Source: Tildeniella nuda ZEHNDER 1965/U140 (GTDB lineage: Bacteria; Cyanobacteriota; Cyanobacteriia; Leptolyngbyales; Leptolyngbyaceae). Taken from it: a DNA stretch of 64,000 bases. The stretch lies in NCBI GenBank assembly GCA_019358895.1, contig JAHHIG010000006.1, forward strand, positions 62,001-126,000, written 5' to 3'. The position numbers and the translations under genes were made by a program. The notes under the pieces were generated by a model. That model was not told the origin of the DNA. It ran no database searches and saw only the letters and a list, made by a program, of their open reading frames with translations. Below, piece by piece: positions 17,623 to 26,851 of the stretch; within the stretch, counting starts at the first letter, position 1, and each line of letters opens with the position of its first letter.

Positions 17623-18009
17623 ATGCCTCGTGAAATTATTCGTACCGATCGTGCCCCTGCTCCTGTAGGTCCTTACAACCAAGCGATCGTTGCCAGTGGT
17701 CGCTTCATCTTTGTAGCAGGGCAAATTCCACTAAGCCCGACAACGGGCGAAATTGTGGGTGCAGATGTGGCAGCGCAGACTGAGCAAGTGTTCGCTAACC
17801 TGAAGGCGATTTTAGACGCAGGTGGAGCAACCTTGACTGATGTCGCAAAAACTACCGTGTTCCTGAAAGACATGAATGATTTTGCAGCGATGAATGCCGT
17901 TTATGCAAAACATTTTGATGCCGCGATCGCGCCTGCCCGCGCATGCGTTGAAGTGGCTCGCCTACCCAAAGATGTTCTGGTCGAAATTGAGTGCATTGCA
18001 GTGGTCTGA
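17623..18009 (+). CDS. ridA: RidA family enamine/imine deaminase
   Basis: A 128-residue YjgF/YER057c/UK114 protein that hydrolyses reactive 2-aminoacrylate and other imines made by PLP enzymes, protecting the cell from metabolite damage. Family signatures are [12 protein letters not shown] at the N-terminus, [16 protein letters not shown], and the C-terminal signature [23 protein letters not shown] with the catalytic Arg. The protein is full length and cytoplasmic. Confidence 0.95.
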   Translation: MPREIIRTDRAPAPVGPYNQAIVASGRFIFVAGQIPLSPTTGEIVGADVAAQTEQVFANLKAILDAGGATLTDVAKTTVFLKDMNDFAAMNAVYAKHFDAAIAPARACVEVARLPKDVLVEIECIAVV

Positions 18010-18129
18010 ACAATCTACTTCCGAACGTCTATGCACTCACCGGACACAGATGAATTTGGCATCTTGGCTAACCATATTAAGTCATTCAGATGTAACGCGA
18101 TTGCTACACTGCATAGCTTTGAGAATCTT

Positions 18130-19350
18130 TTAGCTAACACTTAGACGTTGAAAAACGGAGCGATTAGTAATTGCTTGTATAGTCTCGTTCATACCGGACA
18201 GCCGAAAACGTTGTGTAAATCCAATAAACCCATATTCAACTACGAGTTTGCCGATTAATTCATCTGCAAATGAAGAAGATATTAATGAAACACCATTGAA
18301 ATCTAAAACAATCACAGAAGTTGTCTGATTAGATATGTTGATGATTTCGTTTCGTATTGCGACACCAGACTGCCGTGTGCCAGTTCCTGAGCTTTTTTCA
18401 GTGAGTTTATAAACTACGTTATTTCTTTCGTCTTCAAGATTTTCAATACGAAAGTTTACTGGTTCATAGCCACCTAAAGCATTGGCAATTGAAATTCCTT
18501 TATCAAAGTCAATTTGGAAATCAACAGTAGTACAATTGTTTTCGGAGCTAAGGTATGGAACAGTAGTTGATGTTTTCGTTTCATGAACTCGTATGCCGAC
18601 GAAACCTGAACCTGAAGTAATATTGAGCAACCCTGAATTTGAACGGACAATATTGTTTAACCCCCACATACCGTTACCTTGTCCAATATTTTTATCGCGG
18701 GTAATTCCTTCCTTAAGTGAAATAGTGATTGCATCTACTGCATTAGTCGGCGCATGCATTGAAGTGCGGAGTGAGTTGAGAATACCTTGTCCGTGATCGT
18801 AGATGCAAACTGCCATATGCTGCGATGTACTGTGAATTTGCCCCATGACATATCCGTGTGTTGTGGCTGCGTGCTGCAAGACGTTATCCATGATTTCGTT
18901 CAAACACCATTCGATTCCCTGAATTACCCCTCCTTGACAAACAGCAGAACGCGACACAGCATCAAGATACGCATCGACAAGAGAATTAACTTCTTCTGCA
19001 CTAGAGAATTTCCAGACCACATTAAGTGGAAATCTGCGGTGGGTATCATCAGATTCAACAACAGAAGGCGCAAGCGTTTTTGTACGTGAGAGAAAATCAG
19101 GAACGTTATTGTATGTGAATGAAAACCTCCGGTTTTCTTTGTAATACTCAATTAGTCCTGCGAATGGTGCACAAACGTTTGGATAAACACCTTCGATGTT
19201 AGAGAAGTCTAAAACGAAATCTGTATAGCCACACTCATTACCCTGATAAATTGCTCGAATAAAATTGCCAATAACAAACGGCGAGCTCAGCGACAGGATA
19301 GTAAGAATGTTAGCGTTTCGATTTACAGTGGCAGGAATTTCTGATGGCAT
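18130..19350 (-). CDS. STAS-like / GHKL ATPase / STAS-like (DUF4325) protein
   Basis: A 406-residue protein with three parts. Residues about 40-75 (YTDFVLDFSNIEGVYPNVCAPFAGLIEYY) look like a degenerate STAS domain. Residues 110-260 form a GHKL/HATPase fold: N-box NEIMDNVLQHA (Glu152, Asn156), G1 box DHGQGI (185-190) and G2 GNGMWGL (225-231). Residues about 330-400 match DUF4325, a STAS-like domain (VIVLDFNGVSLISSSFADELIGKL). No His-phosphorylation helix or sensor is seen, so it is more like an anti-sigma-type kinase with built-in antagonist domains. It starts 30 bp after dnaJ on the same strand. Its DNA is visibly AT-richer than its neighbours, which suggests recent transfer. Function is unknown. 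Confidence 0.8.
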   Translation of the reverse strand: MPSEIPATVNRNANILTILSLSSPFVIGNFIRAIYQGNECGYTDFVLDFSNIEGVYPNVCAPFAGLIEYYKENRRFSFTYNNVPDFLSRTKTLAPSVVESDDTHRRFPLNVVWKFSSAEEVNSLVDAYLDAVSRSAVCQGGVIQGIEWCLNEIMDNVLQHAATTHGYVMGQIHSTSQHMAVCIYDHGQGILNSLRTSMHAPTNAVDAITISLKEGITRDKNIGQGNGMWGLNNIVRSNSGLLNITSGSGFVGIRVHETKTSTTVPYLSSENNCTTVDFQIDFDKGISIANALGGYEPVNFRIENLEDERNNVVYKLTEKSSGTGTRQSGVAIRNEIINISNQTTSVIVLDFNGVSLISSSFADELIGKLVVEYGFIGFTQRFRLSGMNETIQAITNRSVFQRLSVS

Positions 19351-19380
19351 AAAGTATCAAACCTTGCTGTAAACAACCTG

Positions 19381-20346
19381 TTACACAGGGAGATCAGCGC
19401 GGGGATTAAACGTTTCGAGTTGACGAAGTTTTTCGTATAGGTCGCGTTCCTGTTGGCTTGGGTCACGCGGCACCATAATTTGAATTTCCACAATTTGGTC
19501 ACCACGCCTACCGTTAGTGGTGGGATAGCCTTTGGCAGCGAGTCGCAGGCGTTGCCCGGTTCGCACACCCGCCGGAATGGTCATTTTGACTAAGCCATCC
19601 AGAGTGGGGACTTCAAGCTGACCACCTAAAACGGCTTCGCTGGGCGTAACGGGTAATAAACATTGAATATCAGAGCCTTCCAACCTGAAGAACGGATGAG
19701 GCACAACGTCAATTTTGAGGTAAAGGTCGCCGCCTGCAATACCCTGTCCCGTCAATCGGAGGCGCTGTCCTGTTACCATTCCGGCTGGCATCTTGACTTC
19801 GAGCGATCGCCCATCTTCTAGCTTAACCCTCTCCTGCCCACCTGTATAAGCTTTCTCCAGTGGCACATCTAGGCGTGCTTCGGCATCGCGACGAGTAGCA
19901 CGCGGTACGGTATAGGTTGTTTTCGTTGTACCAGGCTGGTAGTAATCGCGGGTGCTGGTGCGAGATGAACTGGTATCTTTGTTTGCACGACGATTCAAGA
20001 GTTGATCGACAAAGCTGTTGAAGTCGGCAAATTCACCAAAATCAACATCGTCGCCCGTGCGATCGCTGCGCCCATCCCAGCCGCGTGACTTTGGCGGTTG
20101 CCCACCCTTAAAGCCTCGCTGCTGCCAGAACTTACCGAACTGGTCATACTGAGCGCGTTTAGTGGGATCAGAAAGCACTTCATACGCTTCATTGATGTCT
20201 TTAAATTTCTCTTCTGCCTGCTTGTTTCCAGGGTTTAGATCGGGGTGAAATTGCCGCGCCAGTCGCCGAAATGCCTTCTTGATCTCGTCAACAGTCGAGT
20301 CTCTGGCAACTCCTAGAATGTCGTAATAGTTCCGAAAGTCTTGCAT
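19381..20346 (-). CDS. DnaJ-type co-chaperone (DnaJ3-like, no zinc finger)
   Basis: A J-domain (residues 5-70) has the HPD triad at 34-36 ([10 protein letters not shown]), stimulating Hsp70 ATPase activity. A Gly/Ser/Thr-rich linker (75-145) follows, and then the two beta-barrel substrate-binding domains of the DnaJ C-terminal type ([46 protein letters not shown]). The four CxxCxGxG zinc motifs are absent, so this is a type II/CbpA-like protein. It lies downstream of the DnaK gene, like the dnaK3-dnaJ pair of other cyanobacteria; the numbering is inferred from that order. Confidence 0.92.
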   Translation of the reverse strand: MQDFRNYYDILGVARDSTVDEIKKAFRRLARQFHPDLNPGNKQAEEKFKDINEAYEVLSDPTKRAQYDQFGKFWQQRGFKGGQPPKSRGWDGRSDRTGDDVDFGEFADFNSFVDQLLNRRANKDTSSSRTSTRDYYQPGTTKTTYTVPRATRRDAEARLDVPLEKAYTGGQERVKLEDGRSLEVKMPAGMVTGQRLRLTGQGIAGGDLYLKIDVVPHPFFRLEGSDIQCLLPVTPSEAVLGGQLEVPTLDGLVKMTIPAGVRTGQRLRLAAKGYPTTNGRRGDQIVEIQIMVPRDPSQQERDLYEKLRQLETFNPRADLPV

Positions 20347-20362
20347 GTAAGTCCGTGAATAG

Positions 20363-20390
20363 TTGTTAGTTGTTAGTTGTTAGTTGTTAG
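20363..20390. repeat. TTGTTAG heptamer repeat, 4 copies
   Basis: Four perfect TTGTTAG units lie in the 140-bp gap between dnaK and dnaJ. A complementary CTAACAACTAA stretch follows at about 20460-20472, so the spacer transcript could fold back. The same heptamer occurs three times at 34155-34175. Confidence 0.8.
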
Positions 20391-20486
20391 TAAATTGCTA
20401 AGAATTAACAGCTAAAACTGAGTTTTATTGATGCTTAGCTGTTAGAAATAAATGCTAAAAACTAACAACTAATGACCAAAAACTGC

Positions 20487-22919
20487 TCAAAGCCACTCAT
20501 CTTCTTCATCCCAGTTATCTTGATAAAGGTTGGGGCGGGCATTTTTAGGTGGACGAGAGGGGCGACGATCGCTGCGATCGGTAGGGCGGGAGTCAGCGGG
20601 AGGACGCGGCTCACTGCGAGGGGTACTGCCTTCGGGGTAGGGGGCACGCGGCTCATTGCGAGGTCTGCCAGCGTCGCGGCTGCGCTCACTATCATAACCG
20701 CGCTCGTCGTCGTAGCGAGAACGTTCAGTAGGGCGTTCATCAAAGCGATCATTTGGGCGATCGATGGGTCGTTCTCTCGTCCGATCGTCAGGGCGACGAG
20801 TATCAAGACGATCGTCATCCCAGGATGAATTGCTGGCACTTGAGTCTCGTCCAGCGTACCTGCTGGCGCTGTACCGATCGCCAGTGTCGCGTCGATCGTC
20901 CGAATAGTAGGGACGATCACGATTCCAGGAGTCGGGTCGTTCCGTAGCCCCACCGCTATAAGGAGTACGGGGGGAGTTAGGACGGCGAGACGCACCACCA
21001 AAATTATCGTAGTCGCGCCGATCGTCCTCGTAGTAGTCGTCATCGTCATCGGTAAAGAAGCTTTTGATGGCTCCAAAGATGCTGTCGTTCTCTTCGTCTT
21101 CTTTGTTGCGCTGGTAAACTTCGCGGCGCAGATCGTACAGAGCATCATCCAGATCGGCTTTGGCACGATCGATACCGCGATCGTCGTTCTGGGTCAAAGC
21201 CTCGCGTAGCAATTGAATGGTGCGTTCGATTTTAGACCGATAGCTGCTGACAAACTGCATCCCAAAATCCAGGGTTGCTTCTCGCAGTTGGCGCTCTGCC
21301 TGAAGAATTTGAGATTCTGCCTGGTTGCGCTTCTCGACTTTTTCCTTTTTCTGGCGATCGACATCCGCATATTCCTGCGCCTCACGCATCATGCGCTTCA
21401 CTTCGTCTTCGCTAAGCGTTGAGGCATCCTGGACGGTGATGCTTTGTTCGCGTCCAGTGGTGCGTTCCATCGCGGCAACCTGCAAAATGCCGTTGGCATC
21501 AATGTCGAAGGAGACCTGAATTTGAGGGAGACCGCGTGGTGCAGGCGGAATGCCCACAAGCTTAAAACGCCCGATCGACTTGTTACCTGCTGCCATATCT
21601 CGTTCGCCTTGCAGGACGTGAACTTCCACTAGCGTTTGATTATCTTCCCCGGTAGAGAAAATATCGGAGCGGCGAACAGGAATAGTGGTGTTGCGAGGAA
21701 TCAGCTTTTTCATCACGCCACCAACGGTTTCTAACCCTAGCGAGAGGGGCGTAACATCCAGCAGCAAGATGTCTTTCACCTCGCCAGCCAGAATGCCTGC
21801 TTGAATGGCAGCGCCCACCGCAACCACTTCATCGGGGTTCACGTTCTGGTTTGCTTCGCGATCGATGAGACTCCGTACAAGTTGCTGGATCACTGGAATG
21901 CGGGTAGAACCACCGACCAGCACTACTTCATCGATTTGACTCGGACTCAGGTTGGCATCACGAATTGCCTGCTTGACAGGGTTCCGCACCCGACCGATCA
22001 AATCACTGCACAAGCCTTCAAATTGCGATCGGGTCAGGCGCGTCTCCAGGTGTTTTGGACCGTCTTCTGTCGCCGTGATAAAGGGCAGGTTGATATCGGT
22101 GACAGTCACACCCGACAGCTCGATTTTAGCTTTTTCAGCCGCTTCGCTAAGGCGTTGCAGTGCCTGACGATCGCGCCGCAAATCCACCCCTTCGGTTTCT
22201 AAAAACTGCTCTGCCAGCCAATCCACAATCTTTTTGTCGAAGTCATTGCCACCGAGTTGCGTATCGCCGCTGGTCGCTTTAACTTCAAACACACCGTCGC
22301 CCACATCCAGAATGGACACGTCAAAGGTGCCGCCGCCCAAGTCAAACACGAGAATGGTTTGGCTCTCGCGGCGATCGAGTCCATACGCCAGAGATGCAGC
22401 AGTCGGTTCGTTTAAGATGCGCTTCACTTCTAGCCCTGCAATACGTCCGGCATCGCGCGTTGCCTGTCGTTGAGAATCATTAAAGTAAGCAGGGACTGTA
22501 ATAACCGCATCCGTAACAGGTTGCCCAAGGTAGCGGCTTGCCTCATCCACCAGCTTTTGCAGCACCATCGCAGCAATTTCTTCAGGAGCAAATTCTTTTT
22601 GCAGACGAGGGCACTTGAGCTTGATGTTGCCCATATCGTCTTTACGAACGGTGTAGGGCACGCGCTTAGATTCTGGGCTAAGTTCTGCATACTTGCGCCC
22701 GATGTAGCGCTTCACGGCGTAGAACGTATTCTGTGGGTCAGAAATTGCCTGTCGTCGTGCAAGTTGACCCACCAGGCGTTCGCCATCTTTGCTAAAGCCA
22801 ACGACTGATGGCGTTGTTCGCATCCCTTCGGCATTGGCGATCACGACTGGCTTGCCGCCTTCCATTACAGCGACCACTGAGTTGGTGGTTCCCAGGTCAA
22901 TGCCGACTACCTTGCCCAT
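20487..22919 (-). CDS. dnaK: Hsp70 chaperone DnaK with 200-residue Arg/Asp-rich C-terminal tail
   Basis: ATP-dependent chaperone. The N-terminal nucleotide domain shows [36 protein letters not shown] and [17 protein letters not shown]; the substrate domain holds [31 protein letters not shown] and the [20 protein letters not shown] block. DnaK is normally about 640 residues; this one has 810. Residues 612-810 form a low-complexity tail dense in Arg, Asp, Pro and Ser, ending [10 protein letters not shown]. Long tails are known for cyanobacterial DnaK1/DnaK3, and the adjacent dnaJ favours DnaK3. A 140-bp repeat-bearing gap precedes dnaJ. Confidence 0.95.
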   Translation of the reverse strand: MGKVVGIDLGTTNSVVAVMEGGKPVVIANAEGMRTTPSVVGFSKDGERLVGQLARRQAISDPQNTFYAVKRYIGRKYAELSPESKRVPYTVRKDDMGNIKLKCPRLQKEFAPEEIAAMVLQKLVDEASRYLGQPVTDAVITVPAYFNDSQRQATRDAGRIAGLEVKRILNEPTAASLAYGLDRRESQTILVFDLGGGTFDVSILDVGDGVFEVKATSGDTQLGGNDFDKKIVDWLAEQFLETEGVDLRRDRQALQRLSEAAEKAKIELSGVTVTDINLPFITATEDGPKHLETRLTRSQFEGLCSDLIGRVRNPVKQAIRDANLSPSQIDEVVLVGGSTRIPVIQQLVRSLIDREANQNVNPDEVVAVGAAIQAGILAGEVKDILLLDVTPLSLGLETVGGVMKKLIPRNTTIPVRRSDIFSTGEDNQTLVEVHVLQGERDMAAGNKSIGRFKLVGIPPAPRGLPQIQVSFDIDANGILQVAAMERTTGREQSITVQDASTLSEDEVKRMMREAQEYADVDRQKKEKVEKRNQAESQILQAERQLREATLDFGMQFVSSYRSKIERTIQLLREALTQNDDRGIDRAKADLDDALYDLRREVYQRNKEDEENDSIFGAIKSFFTDDDDDYYEDDRRDYDNFGGASRRPNSPRTPYSGGATERPDSWNRDRPYYSDDRRDTGDRYSASRYAGRDSSASNSSWDDDRLDTRRPDDRTRERPIDRPNDRFDERPTERSRYDDERGYDSERSRDAGRPRNEPRAPYPEGSTPRSEPRPPADSRPTDRSDRRPSRPPKNARPNLYQDNWDEEDEWL

Positions 22920-22974
22920 GCGTCTCTGATCTCCCGTAAGCTGCTGGCGCGACGTACTTTTACTGATACGTTAT

Positions 22975-23165
22975 GTTGAGTTTATTCTATCGTGTGGATG
23001 CAGCAGACCCCGGTAATTGCTGTGAGGAAGGTGTGTAAATAGCTTTCAGCTTTCAGCTTTCAGCTTTAAGAAGTCCATCCTCTCAGCACTGGAGCCTTCG
23101 TTGAAGCTTTCAACTTCTGACCGCTGACCGCTGACCGCTAAAAGCTGACGGCTGACCGCTCTCTC
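22975..23165. repeat. Heptamer repeat region between dnaK and bestrophin genes
   Basis: After the divergent dnaK upstream sequence come AGCTTTC units (about 23041-23065) and then CTGACCG units (CTGACCGCTGACCGCTGACCG, about 23117-23140) with variants CTGACGG. Both have period 7, the STRR type. No gene is seen. Confidence 0.75.
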
Positions 23166-23194
23166 AAACCACAAACTTTTTTTTAACAAACCCT

Positions 23195-24085
23195 ATGGCT
23201 AGCGAACGCAAGCAATGGTTTCAAACTGCCTTTCAAATCAAAGGGTCAGTCATTCCATCGATTTTAGGGCGAACGGTACTTTGTGGTCTGTTTGGAGTCG
23301 TCATTTCGGTACTGTTTTACCTTAGGCTACCCGTAGCGATGCCAACGTTAGCCAGTCTGATTCCTAACATTGTGCTGGGACTGCTGCTCGTCTTCCGGAC
23401 AAATACGGCGTATGAGCGCTTTTGGGAAGGACGGAAGTGTTGGGGCACATTGATCAATACGGTGCGTAACCTGTCGCGCCAAATTTGGCTGGCGATCGCC
23501 GTTGCAACCCCAGAAGCCCGTCACGAAAAAATCGTGGTGCTACGAATGCTAGTTGCCTTTTGCGTTGCCACCAAGCTGCATTTGCGGCAGGAAGCCATCA
23601 ACGATGAGCTAAATGTACTCTTGCCGCCTGCAAAATACGACACGCTCAAAAAGATGCATCATCCACCCCTGGAAATTGCGTTCTGGATTGGGGACTACTT
23701 GCAGCAGGAGTACGAGCAAGACCACCTGAACGCCTACCAGCTCAGCGCTATGCACAAGTTGCTTGATACCCTTGTCGATATGCTGGGAGCCTGCGAACGC
23801 ATTCTCAAAACACCGATGCCGATCGCGTATGCTATTCACCTCAAGCAACTGTTGCTGCTCTACTGCCTGTCTCTGCCCTTTCAAATGGTAGAAAGCGTTG
23901 GTTGGTGGACTGGTCCAGTCGTGATTCTCATCAGCTTTACCCTCTTCGGCATTGAAGAAATTGGCATCGAAATCGAAAATCCGTTTGGACGTGACCCTAA
24001 TGATTTGCCCCTGGACACCATTTGCGATACGATGCTCCGCAACATTGAGGATTTGATCACTCTGGCTCCGGGCGAGGCGGGATAA
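23195..24085 (+). CDS. Bestrophin-like ion channel (UPF0187 family)
   Basis: A 296-residue membrane protein with the bestrophin signature FRTNTAYERFWEGRKCWGTLINTVRNLSRQ at about 68-97. Hydrophobic helices lie at about 25-45, 52-67, 220-235 and 238-255, and the C-terminal region GIEEIGIEIENPFGRDPNDLPLD is typical of the family. Bacterial and plant homologues form pentameric anion channels; thylakoid bestrophins have been linked to proton-motive-force and bicarbonate handling. Which ion it passes cannot be read from the sequence. Confidence 0.92.
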   Translation: MASERKQWFQTAFQIKGSVIPSILGRTVLCGLFGVVISVLFYLRLPVAMPTLASLIPNIVLGLLLVFRTNTAYERFWEGRKCWGTLINTVRNLSRQIWLAIAVATPEARHEKIVVLRMLVAFCVATKLHLRQEAINDELNVLLPPAKYDTLKKMHHPPLEIAFWIGDYLQQEYEQDHLNAYQLSAMHKLLDTLVDMLGACERILKTPMPIAYAIHLKQLLLLYCLSLPFQMVESVGWWTGPVVILISFTLFGIEEIGIEIENPFGRDPNDLPLDTICDTMLRNIEDLITLAPGEAG

Positions 24086-24215
24086 AGGCTGAGGGATAAA
24101 GGATAAAAAGGTTTGGGTTTGAGGCTTGAGTTAGTTCAAGTTCCCCTACCCCCTTTATGCCCCTGACGACTAACTACTGATCACACTTTTAGCCTTTAAC
24201 CTTGATCCTTTAGCC
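24083..24215. repeat. STRR heptamer block with inverted halves
   Basis: GATAAAGGCTGAGGGATAAAGGATAAAAAGG is mirrored about 80 nt later by TTTAGCCTTTAACC and GATCCTTTAGCC. The stem would sit between the convergent bestrophin and ATP-grasp genes, where it could work as a terminator. Confidence 0.65.
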
Positions 24216-24223
24216 TTCTCCCC

Positions 24224-25825
24224 TTACCATCCCATCGGCAACCCTACGAATGCCGATCGCGCCTCCTCGCTCGCCCATCCTGTCTCCTCGTCTAGCGCAC
24301 GGGTGAGGCGATGGTACATTTCCTCTGCCTGCTGGGGCGAATTGCCAATGCTCGTTACACCCACCTTGCCAAACTCTGAAAGGCAACCCATCAGGTGAAA
24401 AACAGTGCCGGTTTCAGTGCTGGTATCAAAGTGAAGCTGGTGCTGGGCGATAATATCCATTAAGTCGTTGGGCAGCAGCCCGCGATAGCGCTCTTTTTGC
24501 AGGTTGTCTGTAGCGACGTAGTACTTCGGTCTCCCCTGCTGGCTATAGAACAAACCACTCGAAAGGTCATAACGCCCATTAGTCAGAAACTTCAGCGTCA
24601 TGAAGGGATGGGTAGTGCCACCTTTGCGAAGGTTGATTTCGATCGCCTGAATATCCCATTCTGGTTTTCCTGGTTCATCGGGTTGATGCACCGCCACAAA
24701 ATCGACACCAAAGCGTTCCATTGCCCCTTTGGCAGCAAGATTCTTCCCGATCCGCAGACCCAGATCCTGCAAGCGCAATCGGTAGGCTTCATCGGCGGGA
24801 AAACTACAGCCCAGATAAATCTGTCCGCTGGGTCCACCAAGAATTTGATCGTGTGTAGAAAGGATTTCCACTTCACCAGTCGGCGTGATTCTGCCCTGGA
24901 CGCTGGGCGATCGCTTCTCCTCACCTTCTAGAAACGCTTCAACGATCGCGCCCAACTCGGCAATGCGGTTGCTGAAGTTGTCCCACGTTTCTGCTTTTGC
25001 TTCAAACTTGAGGGAGCTAAACTGTTCGTGTAGAGCCTTCACTCGCGCTTCAAAGTCTGCTGCACCTGGTTCTACCGCTTGCAGTGGACGCAAATCCAGA
25101 ATGGCGTTTCCTTCGCCTGAAAAGCCCTCATTCAGCTTCACGACCATCCGCTTGAGCGTTGGCTGACGCTCCCAGAGTGCCGCTGCTGCTACTGCCAGTT
25201 CGTCAGCATTCCAGAGGCTATTGCTGCCGTCGGGGTAGGGTACTTCAGCTTCGGCAAAAATCTTGCGACTGCCGCTCTTAGTACCCCATTGCAGTAACGC
25301 TGGATCGAGCGCATAGAGGGGAATATCGAGCTGAACCGACAAATCTCGTTCCGCCTTAGTGGAGTTGTAGCAGATCATGTAAGCGCGATCGTGCTGTACC
25401 GCTTGCCGAATGCGCTCGATTAAGCGGGGACGATCCAGGATTTTCTGGCTCAAGGGATCGAGTGACGAATCGTAGGTTGATAGCAACAACAGGCGATCGC
25501 GGGCATGAGAAAATGGAATGCCTGGTAACAGTTGCAGATAGTAATCGATGACGCTGGGATGTAGCGGCTGGGAGGTGATATAAACCAGCCGCGTACGAGG
25601 ATTCCGCAGCCGAATCAGCGAGAACAACAGGCGTTCTTCGTAGTGATGCACCCCCTCAATCTTGAGCAATTCCCTCTGATCAAGGCTGAGCGATGGAATC
25701 ACCACGATATCGGCATCGCTGCTGTCAAAGCGTTCGACGGTGTGCCAGCGATCGCGCAACTGCATTTGGAGGTCGTGAAACCGCGCCGCCAACTCCACGT
25801 CAGAAAGAGTTTTCGTTTGCATCAC
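24224..25825 (-). CDS. ATP-grasp peptide ligase, PGM1-related
   Basis: A 533-residue ATP-grasp enzyme resembling the PGM1 family of amide-bond-forming ligases known from pheganomycin biosynthesis. Visible features: KLNEGFSGEGNAILDL (about 223-238, ATP-binding lid), EAFLEGEEKRSPSVQGRI (about 297-314), GVDFVAVHQ, and the metal/phosphate site AIEINLRKGGTTHPFM (about 397-412). The last 100 residues match the PGM1 C-terminal domain (LLPNDLMDIIAQHQLHFD...TGTVFHLMGCLSEFGKVGVTSIG). Substrates are unknown. Stand-alone versions are common in cyanobacteria, and no peptide precursor is seen nearby. Confidence 0.82.
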   Translation of the reverse strand: MMQTKTLSDVELAARFHDLQMQLRDRWHTVERFDSSDADIVVIPSLSLDQRELLKIEGVHHYEERLLFSLIRLRNPRTRLVYITSQPLHPSVIDYYLQLLPGIPFSHARDRLLLLSTYDSSLDPLSQKILDRPRLIERIRQAVQHDRAYMICYNSTKAERDLSVQLDIPLYALDPALLQWGTKSGSRKIFAEAEVPYPDGSNSLWNADELAVAAAALWERQPTLKRMVVKLNEGFSGEGNAILDLRPLQAVEPGAADFEARVKALHEQFSSLKFEAKAETWDNFSNRIAELGAIVEAFLEGEEKRSPSVQGRITPTGEVEILSTHDQILGGPSGQIYLGCSFPADEAYRLRLQDLGLRIGKNLAAKGAMERFGVDFVAVHQPDEPGKPEWDIQAIEINLRKGGTTHPFMTLKFLTNGRYDLSSGLFYSQQGRPKYYVATDNLQKERYRGLLPNDLMDIIAQHQLHFDTSTETGTVFHLMGCLSEFGKVGVTSIGNSPQQAEEMYHRLTRALDEETGWASEEARSAFVGLPMGW

Positions 25826-25881
25826 TAGTTTTCCACCGCACTCTCAGTAGTCTTTATTAAAGACATCTTAAGCGAGCGCGC

Positions 25882-25938
25882 TAGAAAAGCCGTCTGTTTA
25901 ACGATGGACTTAGAAAAGCTGCCTGTTTAACGATGGAC
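25882..25938. repeat. 28-bp tandem duplication
   Basis: TAGAAAAGCCGTCTGTTTAA-CGATGGAC at 25882-25909 is repeated with two changes at 25911-25938, one base apart. It lies upstream of the ligase gene and downstream of the MBL gene. Confidence 0.75.
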
Positions 25939-25953
25939 GGCTTACCGCTGGGC

Positions 25954-26721
25954 TTAAAACTGATAGTTAAAGACCTGAATCGCCATTCCCTCTTTGGGCA
26001 CGTCAGATGAGCGCAAACTCACCGTGTCCCCACCTCGACGTACAGGAGTGCCGCTCATTAGGGAAAGAAATTGATCCACACCAACGCTGTCACAGTCCTT
26101 GGTTGCCTTCGTGCGGTAATGGGTTGGCACGATTAGCTTTGGGTTCAACACCTGAATTGCCTGCTTAGCCTCTGCTGGTGTGTACACATTGGGTCCACCT
26201 CCGATCGGGACAAACAGCACGTCCGGGCGACCCATGAGAATTTTCTGCTCCAGGGAAATGGGCGCAGCAATGCCACCCAAATGCAGCAGGTTCAGTCCAC
26301 CCTGTTTCCACTGCCACGCCACGTTCGTGCCAAAGCGCTTTCCACCGAGGCGATCGTGCTCCGTCCGAATGCCTTGAATACGCTTTTTATTGAACTGATA
26401 CACCCCTGGTTCGTACAGCAGCCGAGGATTGCCTGGCACAACGTCCACTGCTCCTTCATCCAGAAGTTGGCTGCTAATCAGCACAATTTCAGCCGCTACC
26501 TTCGGCGGACGGTAACTAGCAGTGCAACCCAACGATCGAAACGGGTTGACGAGAATCCGCCGCCCATCGCCTGTGAAGAGAAAGCACGAATGCCCCAGCC
26601 ACTTCACGGAAAGACTACCCCCCGTCTGAGCGCTGTAGCCCTGCCAACTAGACGTTACTCCCAAACCCACTGTAGACAGTAAGCCTGCCCCTGCATAGCG
26701 CATTAACTGCCGCCGTCTCAT
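25954..26721 (-). CDS. MBL-fold (UlaG-like) protein lacking the HxHxDH metal motif, exported
   Basis: The N-terminus MRRRQLMRYAGAGLLSTVGLG has a twin-arginine-like RRRQLM motif before a hydrophobic stretch, suggesting Tat export. The fold is the UlaG-type metallo-beta-lactamase: LSVKWLGHSCFLFTGDGRRILVNPF (37-61), LLHLGG with His147, and LIVPTHYRT with His201. Where active members carry HxHxDH, this one has SSQLLDE (83-89), so a normal dinuclear zinc site cannot form. The rest is well preserved, which argues for a functional non-canonical family rather than decay. Substrate or role is unknown. Confidence 0.82.
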   Translation of the reverse strand: MRRRQLMRYAGAGLLSTVGLGVTSSWQGYSAQTGGSLSVKWLGHSCFLFTGDGRRILVNPFRSLGCTASYRPPKVAAEIVLISSQLLDEGAVDVVPGNPRLLYEPGVYQFNKKRIQGIRTEHDRLGGKRFGTNVAWQWKQGGLNLLHLGGIAAPISLEQKILMGRPDVLFVPIGGGPNVYTPAEAKQAIQVLNPKLIVPTHYRTKATKDCDSVGVDQFLSLMSGTPVRRGGDTVSLRSSDVPKEGMAIQVFNYQF

Positions 26722-26851
26722 AAGCTCCTCTCACCAAAACCATCACAAACGAGTGTCGAGTGTTGAGTATTGAATCAACAGGCAGTTGGCATCTGCTTTC
26801 TAAACACCAACGACCAAAAATTAACTCAAAACTTTTAACTCTCGACTGTAA

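Noticed and set aside
20462-21166. Minus-strand 234-aa Thr/Ile-rich frame and plus-strand 118-aa frame over the dnaK tail
   Set aside because: They are shadows of the Arg/Asp-rich dnaK tail in other frames.
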